DNA of 6,417 bases from Bacillaceae bacterium. GTDB taxonomy: Bacteria > Bacillota > Bacilli > Bacillales_A > Planococcaceae. Location: positions 1 to 6,417 of the forward strand of contig JASLGI010000219.1 in the NCBI GenBank assembly GCA_030149685.1. The letters run 5' to 3'. The notes beneath the pieces were generated by a model. That model was not told the DNA's origin. It saw nothing but the letters and a program-made list of their open reading frames with translations, and made no database searches. Within the stretch, counting starts at the first letter, position 1; each line of letters opens with the position of its first letter. Positions 1 to 5,047 of the stretch are shown in pieces. A program made the translations under genes and the position numbers.

Positions 1-573
1 GCCTTTTCTACATTTGTTACGATGACATTGTTCGGTAGAGGCGAAACGGTGTATTGGCAATGGCTCATTTTTAAAGTGTCTGAAGAAAGTGTTCGTCAAG
101 GAATATTGTTAGCATTAAAAACGTTAGCTTTTTCAGCGCTCAGTTTATTTTTACTCGTGACGACGAATCCGATGTTACTGGCGTATTCGCTCATGCAGCA
201 ATTTAAATTGCCTTCGAAATATGCTTACAGTTTCATTGCTTCTATTCGTTTATTGCCAATTATCGTTGAAGAGTTTCATGCGCGACGTAATGCGCTGATG
301 ATTCGCGGCATTCAATTTTCTAAAGGATGGCGAGGCGTCGGCGAGCGGCTCGAACAATATACGGTGCCACTGTTTGCTCAAAGTATTCGTCGTGCGCAGC
401 GGATTGCTGTAGCGATGGAGTCGAAGCAATATCATATGGGAAAAAGCCGGACGTATTATTATGAAACGACTTATACGAAACGAGACGCTCTTTTTATTCT
501 CATCATGTCTGTATTAGTGATGAGTTTATATGTTTTGGCGCGGTTATTTCCGTTATCTTTTACATTTATTTAA
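1..573 (+). CDS. ECF transporter transmembrane (T) component, EcfT/YkoC-like, 5' end missing
   Basis: The frame is open from base 1, so the gene begins upstream; 190 C-terminal residues are visible. EcfT proteins couple ATP hydrolysis by paired ATPases to a vitamin-binding S component in the membrane. The visible part has a hydrophobic segment at about residues 34-55, then a long polar stretch typical of EcfT coupling helices. This includes RRNALMIRG, resembling the first Ala-Arg-Gly motif, and AVAMESKQY where the second motif (usually A-x-E-A/S-R-G) is expected. A last membrane helix lies at about 162-185. The second motif has Lys-Gln instead of Arg-Gly, which may point to the YkoC (hydroxymethylpyrimidine/thiamine) branch, but this is from memory of the family. 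It faces bioY-bioB and ends in its own terminator, so it is probably not part of a biotin-specific operon; a shared T component cannot be excluded. Confidence 0.8.
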   Translation, partial: AFSTFVTMTLFGRGETVYWQWLIFKVSEESVRQGILLALKTLAFSALSLFLLVTTNPMLLAYSLMQQFKLPSKYAYSFIASIRLLPIIVEEFHARRNALMIRGIQFSKGWRGVGERLEQYTVPLFAQSIRRAQRIAVAMESKQYHMGKSRTYYYETTYTKRDALFILIMSVLVMSLYVLARLFPLSFTFI

Positions 574-578
574 AAAAG

Positions 579-613
579 AAAGACGACTTCTTGGGAGAGG
601 AAGTCGTCTTTTT
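579..613. terminator. Bidirectional intrinsic terminator between ecfT-like gene and bioB
   Basis: Twelve perfect base pairs (579-590 with 600-611) enclose a 9-base loop. The stem is followed by Ts on the plus strand and preceded by a run of six As (572-577), which gives a U tract on the minus strand. It starts 5 bases after the ecfT-like stop and lies 43 bases past the bioB stop, so it can serve both convergent transcripts. Confidence 0.9.
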
Positions 614-656
614 GAATGAAAATATCGAGTGTTTGGGAGTCTTCAATGATGATCGA

Positions 657-1700
657 TTATTCGTGTGAACAGCAGCTTGTATTTGCAGTCGCTTCACGCG
701 GTTCAAATGGCGTACGGTCAATTTCAAAACCGAGGTCTTTGATCATTTGAATATCTGAATTGTTTTCTTGTCCAGCTGTCGTTAAGTAGTCGCCGACGAA
801 AATCGCATTTGCTGGATATAAGCTCATCGGTTGCAAGCTACGCAAGTTCACTTCACGTCCACCAGAAACACGGATTTCTTTTGTTGGGTTAATGAATCGG
901 AAAAGTGAAAGTACTTTTAAGTTGTACATCGGATTCAATTCATCGAGCCCTTCAAGAGGTGTTCCGTCAATCGCATTTAAAAAGTTAACAGGAATCGAGT
1001 CAGCATCTAATGCATGTAAGCTACGAGCCATATTGATCACATCTTCATGTGTTTCGCCCATTCCGACAATGACGCCCGAACAAGGAGAAATCCCAGCTTC
1101 TTTCGCGTAGTTTACTGTCGTCACACGATCATCGTACGTATGAGATGTCGTAATGTTTGGGTGATGCTCTTTTGACGTATTTAAGTTATGGTTGTAACGG
1201 TCAACACCGGCTGCCTTTAATTGTTCTGCTTGATCTGGTTTTAAAATGCCGAGGCAGGCACAAATCGTTAAATCTTCATGTTTTTCTTTAATTTCTTTGA
1301 CGGATTCAACAACTGTTTCGAGTTCACGTCGTTGTGGTCCACGGCCACTTGCGACGATACAATATGTTCCTGCATTATTTTGAATCGCGCGTTCTGCTCC
1401 TGCAATAATTTGTTCTTTCGTCATCATTCGATACTTTTCAATCGGTGCTTCTGAAATAGAAGATTGTGAACAGTACCCACAATTTTCTTGGCACATGCCT
1501 GATTTTGTATTGATGATCATATTTAGTTTTACGCGATTACCGAAATAATGATGACGCACCGTATAGGCGGCATGGAGTAGTTGTAAAATATCTTCATCTG
1601 GCGCGTTTAAAATTGCATGTGCGTCTTCATCTGTTAGTTGATATCCCTTTAATACGTCTTCTGCTAATTGTTGATAGTTGATTGTCGTTGATACAGTCAT
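657..1700 (-). CDS. bioB: Biotin synthase (radical SAM)
   Basis: BioB inserts sulfur into dethiobiotin to give biotin, the last step of the pathway, using S-adenosylmethionine, a [4Fe-4S] cluster and a sacrificial [2Fe-2S] cluster in the cytoplasm. From the chosen start it has 347 residues, the usual length. The radical-SAM motif CxxxCxxC (GMCQENCGYCSQS) has cysteines at about 70, 74 and 77. The [2Fe-2S] ligands expected from E. coli BioB are present: Cys114 (TYCIVASGRG), Cys147 (LTICACLG), Cys207 (CSGVIVGMGET) and Arg277 (RVSGGRE). YNHNLNTS is also typical. The upstream in-frame ATG at 1706 abuts the GGGGGA ribosome binding site with no spacer, while the ATG at 1700 has 6 bases, so 1700 is preferred. 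It lies 19 bases downstream of bioY with no terminator between, so the two are cotranscribed. The tail ends in Cys-Cys-Ser-His-Glu, a local oddity of unknown meaning. Confidence 0.97.
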   Translation of the reverse strand: MTVSTTINYQQLAEDVLKGYQLTDEDAHAILNAPDEDILQLLHAAYTVRHHYFGNRVKLNMIINTKSGMCQENCGYCSQSSISEAPIEKYRMMTKEQIIAGAERAIQNNAGTYCIVASGRGPQRRELETVVESVKEIKEKHEDLTICACLGILKPDQAEQLKAAGVDRYNHNLNTSKEHHPNITTSHTYDDRVTTVNYAKEAGISPCSGVIVGMGETHEDVINMARSLHALDADSIPVNFLNAIDGTPLEGLDELNPMYNLKVLSLFRFINPTKEIRVSGGREVNLRSLQPMSLYPANAIFVGDYLTTAGQENNSDIQMIKDLGFEIDRTPFEPREATANTSCCSHE

Positions 1701-1706
1701 GTCCAT

Positions 1707-1712
1707 TCCCCC
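1707..1712 (-). promoter_or_regulatory. Ribosome binding site deciding the bioB start
   Basis: On the minus strand this reads GGGGGA. It ends directly against the ATG at 1706 and 6 bases before the ATG at 1700, which argues for initiation at 1700. Confidence 0.65.
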
Positions 1713-1719
1713 ATTTAAA

Positions 1720-2295
1720 TTATAATTTCAATGTTTTTTTCATACGTAAACCGAAAACCCCTGCAAATACTGCTAAAATAATATCTTTTGGAAGTGGTGC
1801 CATCATCGGCGCCCAAGCGAGTAAATATGTAATATCCGCTTCCATAATGTATTTAATCGCAAAATACATCCACGTCGTGCCGAATACATAGTTAAAAGCA
1901 GTACCAATTAAAGCTGCTACGATATATGGACGTGCAGTCTTTTTCCCCTCTGTCATTTTCCCGACCATCCATGCTAAGAAAATGAATGAAACGATAAATC
2001 CGAATGTCGGTGATAACGCCATTGCGAGTCCACCTTTGAATTGCGCGAATACAGGTAGTCCGATTAAACCGAGTAACATATATACTGTCATCGAAATTGC
2101 CCCTAGACGACTACCGAGTAAAATCCCTGCTAAAATCGCGAAAAATGTTTGTAACGTAATCGGAACGCCAGCGATGACGAAAAACGGTAAAAATGAGACA
2201 ATGTTGGCACCGATCATCATAAGTGCTGCGAAAATTCCGACATAAGCTAAATCGACTGTTCGAAATTTTGGTTTCGTTACTGTTGCTGTTGTCAT
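1720..2295 (-). CDS. bioY: Biotin transporter S component BioY
   Basis: BioY is the substrate-binding membrane subunit of the biotin ECF transporter. It binds biotin on its own and takes up vitamin with a T component and two ATPases. The 191-residue product is almost wholly hydrophobic, compatible with about six helices. It carries family signatures in order: GVPITLQT (about 43-50), LLGLIGLPVFAQFKGG (about 75-89), SPTFGFIVSF (about 95-104), FNYVFGTTW (about 134-142) and APLPKD near the end (about 166-171). An in-frame GTG at 2304 lies inside the ribosome binding site AGGGGTGG (2301-2308); the ATG at 2295, 5 bases after it, is the better start. It is the first gene of bioY-bioB and sits behind a strong promoter overlapped by two BirA-type operators, so biotin repression is expected. 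No biotin-specific T or ATPase gene is in the operon, which suggests use of a shared ECF module. Confidence 0.95.
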   Translation of the reverse strand: MTTATVTKPKFRTVDLAYVGIFAALMMIGANIVSFLPFFVIAGVPITLQTFFAILAGILLGSRLGAISMTVYMLLGLIGLPVFAQFKGGLAMALSPTFGFIVSFIFLAWMVGKMTEGKKTARPYIVAALIGTAFNYVFGTTWMYFAIKYIMEADITYLLAWAPMMAPLPKDIILAVFAGVFGLRMKKTLKL

Positions 2296-2316
2296 GAAAA
2301 CCACCCCTAAATCAAA

Positions 2317-2349
2317 TGTGTTAATAATTACATATTATAAGTTAACTCA
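2317..2349. promoter_or_regulatory. BirA-type operator 1, over the bioY -10 and start site
   Basis: Half-sites TGTGTTAAT (2317-2325) and GTTAACTCA (2341-2349) form an inverted repeat with 7 of 9 matching positions and a 15-base spacer. This is close to the Gram-positive biotin repressor site built on GTTAAC half-sites separated by about 14-16 bases. BirA-biotinyl-AMP bound here would cover the -10 element and the predicted start. Confidence 0.75.
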
Positions 2350-2360
2350 ATATGTGTCAA
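2332..2360 (-). promoter_or_regulatory. bioYB promoter (sigma-A type)
   Basis: On the minus strand a perfect TTGACA -35 (2360-2355) is followed 17 bases later by TAATAT (2337-2332), or 15 bases later by TATAAT (2339-2334). This predicts a start near 2325, about 30 bases before the bioY ATG. The -35 lies within the left half-site of one BirA-type operator and the -10 within the spacer of the other. Confidence 0.8.
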
Positions 2361-2384
2361 TGACTAATTTAATAAGTTAACACA
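2353..2384. promoter_or_regulatory. BirA-type operator 2, over the bioY -35
   Basis: Half-sites TGTGTCAAT (2353-2361) and GTTAACACA (2376-2384) match at 7 of 9 positions with a 14-base spacer. The segment is a near copy of operator 1, shifted by about 36 bases. Its left half contains the bioY -35 TTGACA in reverse. Its right half lies 16 bases before the ribosome binding site of the divergent DCC gene, so it may also affect that gene. Confidence 0.65.
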
Positions 2385-2400
2385 AAAAATAGAGAGGAAT

Positions 2401-2407
2401 GGAGAGG
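2401..2407 (+). promoter_or_regulatory. Ribosome binding site deciding the DCC protein start
   Basis: GGAGAGG lies 6 bases before the ATG at 2414 and overlaps the upstream in-frame ATG at 2399, so 2414 is the likely start. A second purine run (2391-2398) touches the 2399 ATG with no spacing. Confidence 0.65.
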
Positions 2408-2413
2408 AAAACG

Positions 2414-2833
2414 ATGATATTAATGCTTTATGATGGAACGTGTGCGATGTGTCACGGCGCGGTTCAGACGACATTGAAGTATGATGAAAAAGAACAAATT
2501 TATTACGCTCCTTTAGATAGCCCTATTGGTGAAAAAATATTGAAAGCGTTTGCAATACCGGTTGAAACAGATAGTTTAATCGTCGTCGATGACCACCAGG
2601 TGTTTTTGTACGGCGATGCGATTTTGGCACTTGCTCGTGCGCTCCCTTATCCGCTGCGTTTCTTAATGATTGGAAAGCTCGTTCCCCGTTCAATTCGAGA
2701 TTTTTTCTACCGAATGCTAGCAAAATATCGTTACCGCCTTTTCGGAAAAGAAACGTCTTGTCGCTTATATCCCGCGTCTATTCAACGTCGCTTTTTATAC
2801 GATGAACGACTCCCGAAAGAATGGTTGCCATAA
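2414..2833 (+). CDS. DCC-family thiol-disulfide oxidoreductase-like protein (DUF393, YuxK-like)
   Basis: The 139-residue product begins MILMLYDGTCAMC, the DxxCxxC signature that names the DCC family (Asp7, Cys10, Cys13). The N-terminal beta strand leading into a CxxC at a helix start recalls a thioredoxin-like fold. The family is annotated as putative thiol-disulfide oxidoreductases, but no substrate is firmly known. The YxxPLDSPIG and DSLIVVDDHQVFLYGDAILALARAL segments match the usual family pattern of predicted strands and helix. The C-terminal half is rich in Arg and aromatic residues, and an extra cysteine lies in ETSCRLYP. No signal peptide is seen, so it is probably cytoplasmic. It is transcribed divergently from bioY with the BirA-type operators between, and convergently with the HxlR regulator across a shared terminator. 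A link to biotin is not established. Confidence 0.85.
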   Translation: MILMLYDGTCAMCHGAVQTTLKYDEKEQIYYAPLDSPIGEKILKAFAIPVETDSLIVVDDHQVFLYGDAILALARALPYPLRFLMIGKLVPRSIRDFFYRMLAKYRYRLFGKETSCRLYPASIQRRFLYDERLPKEWLP

Positions 2834-2834
2834 A

Positions 2835-2865
2835 AAAACCGCTTGAGCGTCACTCAAGCGGTTTT
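2835..2865. terminator. Bidirectional intrinsic terminator between DCC gene and HxlR gene
   Basis: Arms 2835-2847 and 2853-2865 pair over 13 bases, including flanking A and T tracts, around a 5-base loop. The hairpin starts 2 bases after the DCC stop and ends 2 bases before the HxlR stop codon, so it serves both genes. Confidence 0.93.
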
Positions 2866-2866
2866 C

Positions 2867-3235
2867 CTACGTCGTTTGTTGTAACGGACGTTGTTGATAA
2901 TTTTTCCCCCATAGTTCCATTTGTTCTAAAATCGGTCCGATTGCACGTCCTTGTTCTGTTAAAGAATATTCAACACGTGGCGGCACCTCATTAAATACTT
3001 CACGGTGAATGATGCCATCTTCTTCGAGTTCACGTAATTGCAACGTTAACATCCGCTGCGTAATCGAAGGCATTAGTCGACGCAACTCATTAAATCGTTT
3101 CGTTCCATCGAGTAAATGATATAAAATAAGTCCTTTCCATTTCCCTCCGATAATATCTAATGTTAGTTCTACCGCACATCCTTCAGTCGTTGTCCAGTTG
3201 TCACAATTCATTGCACGTGATTTTCGATCAATCAT
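2867..3235 (-). CDS. HxlR-family winged-helix transcriptional regulator
   Basis: The 122-residue protein has the whole HxlR domain: [32 protein letters not shown] (about 20-51), the recognition helix [19 protein letters not shown] (about 57-75) and the wing [20 protein letters not shown] (about 78-97). These proteins bind DNA as dimers. Several Bacillales members (YodB, CatR, HypR, QsrR) sense quinones, diamide or hypochlorite through an N-terminal cysteine. Here Cys11 and Cys20 are the only cysteines, and Cys20 is in the usual position just before the first conserved helix. The start at 3235 follows AGGAGG at 7 bases; a later Met at residue 9 has no better site. The gene is divergent from a flavodoxin-fold NAD(P)H oxidoreductase, the common arrangement for a regulator and its target. 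The inducer is inference. Confidence 0.93.
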   Translation of the reverse strand: MIDRKSRAMNCDNWTTTEGCAVELTLDIIGGKWKGLILYHLLDGTKRFNELRRLMPSITQRMLTLQLRELEEDGIIHREVFNEVPPRVEYSLTEQGRAIGPILEQMELWGKNYQQRPLQQTT

Positions 3236-3248
3236 TATTATTCCTCCT

Positions 3249-3273
3249 AGTAGGATACTCTATGTTCCTTACT
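3249..3273. promoter_or_regulatory. Candidate operator (imperfect inverted repeat) for the HxlR regulator
   Basis: An AGTA...TACT-flanked inverted repeat of 25 bases (7 of 12 positions pair) lies just upstream of the HxlR ribosome binding site. Within it, AGTAGGATACT (3249-3259) has its own AGTA/TACT arms. HxlR proteins bind GTA/TAC-rich palindromes in related systems. A weak minus-strand promoter (TAGACG, 17 bases, TGTAAG) can be drawn just upstream. Symmetry is modest, so this is a candidate only. Confidence 0.35.
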
Positions 3274-3290
3274 TACAAAAATGTGCATTC

Positions 3291-3319
3291 TTGTCGTCTA
3301 TTGTTTCTTATTCTACCAT
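3291..3319 (+). promoter_or_regulatory. Candidate promoter of the NAD(P)H oxidoreductase gene
   Basis: TTGTCG (3291-3296) and TACCAT (3314-3319) are 17 bases apart, each matching consensus at 4 of 6 positions. This would give a leader of about 40 bases before the start at 3368. Weak boxes would fit an inducible promoter. Confidence 0.4.
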
Positions 3320-3367
3320 AGAGATGGAGGTATTCTCACATACTTCACATTTGAAAGGATGGATAGA

Positions 3368-3991
3368 ATGAAAGTTTTAACAGTAGTGTCTCACCCAAGA
3401 ACCGATTCATTAACGATGCAGGTGGCTGAACAATTCGTGAAAGGACTGAAAGAAGCAGGTCATGAAGTCGAAGTACTCGACCTTTATCGTGAAAACTTTG
3501 ACCCTGTTCTTTTAGGAGAAGATGAACCCGATTGGGCAGATGATGGCATCCATTATTCTGACACGGTCATGCGTGAAATTGAACGAATGAATCAAGCAGA
3601 CGGACTCGCTTTCATTTTCCCTGTATGGTGGTATAGCATCCCTGCGATGTTAAAAGGATACATCGACCGCGTATGGCAATACAATTATGCTTATGGTAAT
3701 CGCACGTTGCCACATGAACGTATCCAATGGATCGGCATGGTCGGTGCAAGTGAAAAACAATTTGACAAACGTCAATACAATAAATTAATTTCTTATTATT
3801 TAAATATCGGCTTATCCCAATTTGTCGGTGTCGATACATCACGAGTGGACCTTTTCTATGATACGTTAACATCGATGGACCCAGACGTACAAAAAGAGTT
3901 CGGAGAGCAATGGATGAAGCGTGCTTATGAACTCGGAAAAACGTACGGAACGTTTGAAACAGAACAAGACGGCTTAACATTAGGAGAATAA
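3368..3991 (+). CDS. NAD(P)H:quinone oxidoreductase, flavodoxin-like fold
   Basis: The 207-residue product fits the flavodoxin-fold NAD(P)H dehydrogenase (quinone) family (YwrO/MdaB/KefF type), which uses FMN or FAD to reduce quinones or related electrophiles by two electrons in the cytoplasm. The first strand and phosphate-binding loop read VLTVVSHPRTDSLT (about 3-16). The family hallmark FPVWWYSIPAMLKGYIDRV is at about 84-102, followed by an aromatic stretch WQYNYAYG and the later strand IQWIGMVGAS. The start at 3368 follows AAAGGA (3354-3359) at 8 bases; extension to an ATG at 3281 would add an unrelated 29-residue stretch. It is divergent from the HxlR regulator, so it is the likely regulated target in a quinone or thiol-stress response. 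The true substrate cannot be read from sequence. Confidence 0.92.
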   Translation: MKVLTVVSHPRTDSLTMQVAEQFVKGLKEAGHEVEVLDLYRENFDPVLLGEDEPDWADDGIHYSDTVMREIERMNQADGLAFIFPVWWYSIPAMLKGYIDRVWQYNYAYGNRTLPHERIQWIGMVGASEKQFDKRQYNKLISYYLNIGLSQFVGVDTSRVDLFYDTLTSMDPDVQKEFGEQWMKRAYELGKTYGTFETEQDGLTLGE

Positions 3992-3995
3992 GAAC

Positions 3996-4030
3996 AAAAA
4001 AGCGTTTTCTGTCGAAGAAGACGCTTTTTT
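3996..4030 (+). terminator. Intrinsic terminator between the two oxidoreductase genes
   Basis: Arms 3996-4010 and 4016-4030 pair over 15 positions with one G-U and a 5-base loop, ending in six Ts. It starts 4 bases after the quinone reductase stop and ends 22 bases before the next ATG, leaving no room for a complete promoter after it. Confidence 0.85.
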
Positions 4031-4052
4031 CATCAAATGAAAGGAAGATTGT

Positions 4053-5006
4053 ATGACAAACTTTGAAGAAAAACGTGGATATGCACGAACATTTCAAGAA
4101 GGAAAGTTAACGCTCGGTTTATTTACACCGATTGAATCATACACATCGAGTGTACCGAAGATGGATCTCGAAGATCAGACACGTCGGATGAAAGAGGCAG
4201 AAGAAGCAGGATATGCCGCACTTTGGGTGCGAGACATACCGTTTCATATTCCGACATTTGGAGATGCCGGACAAATGTATGACCCGTGGGTATATTTAAC
4301 ATATATGAGTACAGTGACAACCGACATTGCACTCGGTACAGCGAGTATGATTTTACCGATTCGTCATCCGATTCATTTTGCAACGAGTGCCGCAAGTATC
4401 GATCATTTATCTAAAGGACGATTACTTCTCGGTGTTGCAAGCGGGGACCGTCCCGACGAATTTCCTGCATTTCACGTACCGATGCACGAGCGAGGAGATA
4501 AGTTTGTTGAAGCGTTCGAACAAATTCGTAAAATATGGACAACGTCTTTTCCCGTACATGAATCATCTTTCGGTACGATGACAGGAGCAGGCGACGTTTT
4601 ACCGAAACCGTATCGCAAGCAACCGATTCCGATGTTTGTTACCGGTTCAAGTCGCCAATCACTTGAGTGGATTGGAAAGCATAGTGACGGGTGGATGTAT
4701 TACCCGAGAAACTTAGAATTTCAAGCGCGTGCGGTTAAAGAGTGGAAAGAAGCGAGTGGTGCTACGTTTAAACCGTTCATGCAATCGCTCTACATCGACT
4801 TAGCTGAAGACCCGGATGAACGTCCAACACCGATTCATCTCGGCTTCCGTACAGGACGTCACGCACTCATTCAGTTTTTACACCTTTCTGAAACGATCGG
4901 TGTCAACCATATTATTTTAAACTTCAAATATGGGCGCCGTCCGATCGATGACGTGTTAAAAGAGATGAAAGAGTATGTCGTTCCTCATTTTTCAGCTATG
5001 GAGTAA
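4053..5006 (+). CDS. LLM-class (luciferase-like) flavin-dependent oxidoreductase
   Basis: The 317-residue protein is a luciferase-like TIM-barrel enzyme, matching the luciferase-type oxidoreductase subgroup typified by BA3436 of Bacillus anthracis (recalled from family knowledge). Such enzymes use reduced FMN, or F420 in some lineages, for oxidation or monooxygenation. Seen in order: EEAGYAALWVRDIPF (about 50-64), DPWVYLTYMSTVTTDIALGTASMILPIRHP (about 77-106), ASIDHLSKGRLLLGVASGDRPDEFPAF (about 114-140), LPKPYRKQPIPMFVTGSSRQSLEWIGKHSDGWMYY (about 183-217) and a C-terminal segment with GVNHIILNFKYGRRP. The strands LGTASMIL and RLLLGVASG are the usual flavin-site strands. AAGGAAG at 4041-4047 is 5 bases from the ATG. 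It follows the quinone reductase by 61 bases but with a terminator between, so cotranscription would need readthrough. Its substrate is unknown. Confidence 0.92.
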   Translation: MTNFEEKRGYARTFQEGKLTLGLFTPIESYTSSVPKMDLEDQTRRMKEAEEAGYAALWVRDIPFHIPTFGDAGQMYDPWVYLTYMSTVTTDIALGTASMILPIRHPIHFATSAASIDHLSKGRLLLGVASGDRPDEFPAFHVPMHERGDKFVEAFEQIRKIWTTSFPVHESSFGTMTGAGDVLPKPYRKQPIPMFVTGSSRQSLEWIGKHSDGWMYYPRNLEFQARAVKEWKEASGATFKPFMQSLYIDLAEDPDERPTPIHLGFRTGRHALIQFLHLSETIGVNHIILNFKYGRRPIDDVLKEMKEYVVPHFSAME

Positions 5007-5009
5007 TAG

Positions 5010-5046
5010 AAAACGTCCAGCCACTACATAAGCGGCTGGACGTTTT
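5010..5046. terminator. Bidirectional intrinsic terminator between LLM and CofE-like genes
   Basis: Thirteen perfect base pairs (5010-5022 with 5034-5046) around an 11-base loop, with AAAA and TTTT at the ends. It begins 3 bases after the LLM stop and ends 1 base before the CofE-like stop codon. Confidence 0.92.
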
Positions 5047-5047
5047 A

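Noticed and set aside
1982..2245. Plus-strand open frame opposite bioY
   Set aside because: It is fully antisense to bioY and lacks a ribosome binding site or recognisable domain.
2296..2413. A biotin-sensing riboswitch upstream of bioY
   Set aside because: The leader is only about 30 bases and no structured RNA is evident; the dyads are protein-operator-like and cover the promoter.
3281..3367. Upstream extension of the quinone reductase to an ATG at 3281
   Set aside because: It has no ribosome binding site, would run through the candidate promoter, and adds residues outside the family; the ATG at 3368 has a good site and begins directly at the first beta strand.
3612..4097. Long minus-strand open frame of 161 codons across the 3' part of the quinone reductase gene
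   Set aside because: It lies antisense to a well-supported gene and runs through its terminator into the next gene; the composition, with many Cys, His and Phe residues, is that of a shadow frame.
4123..4581. Open frames opposite and within the LLM gene
   Set aside because: Both overlap a gene with clear family motifs along its whole length and show no start signals.
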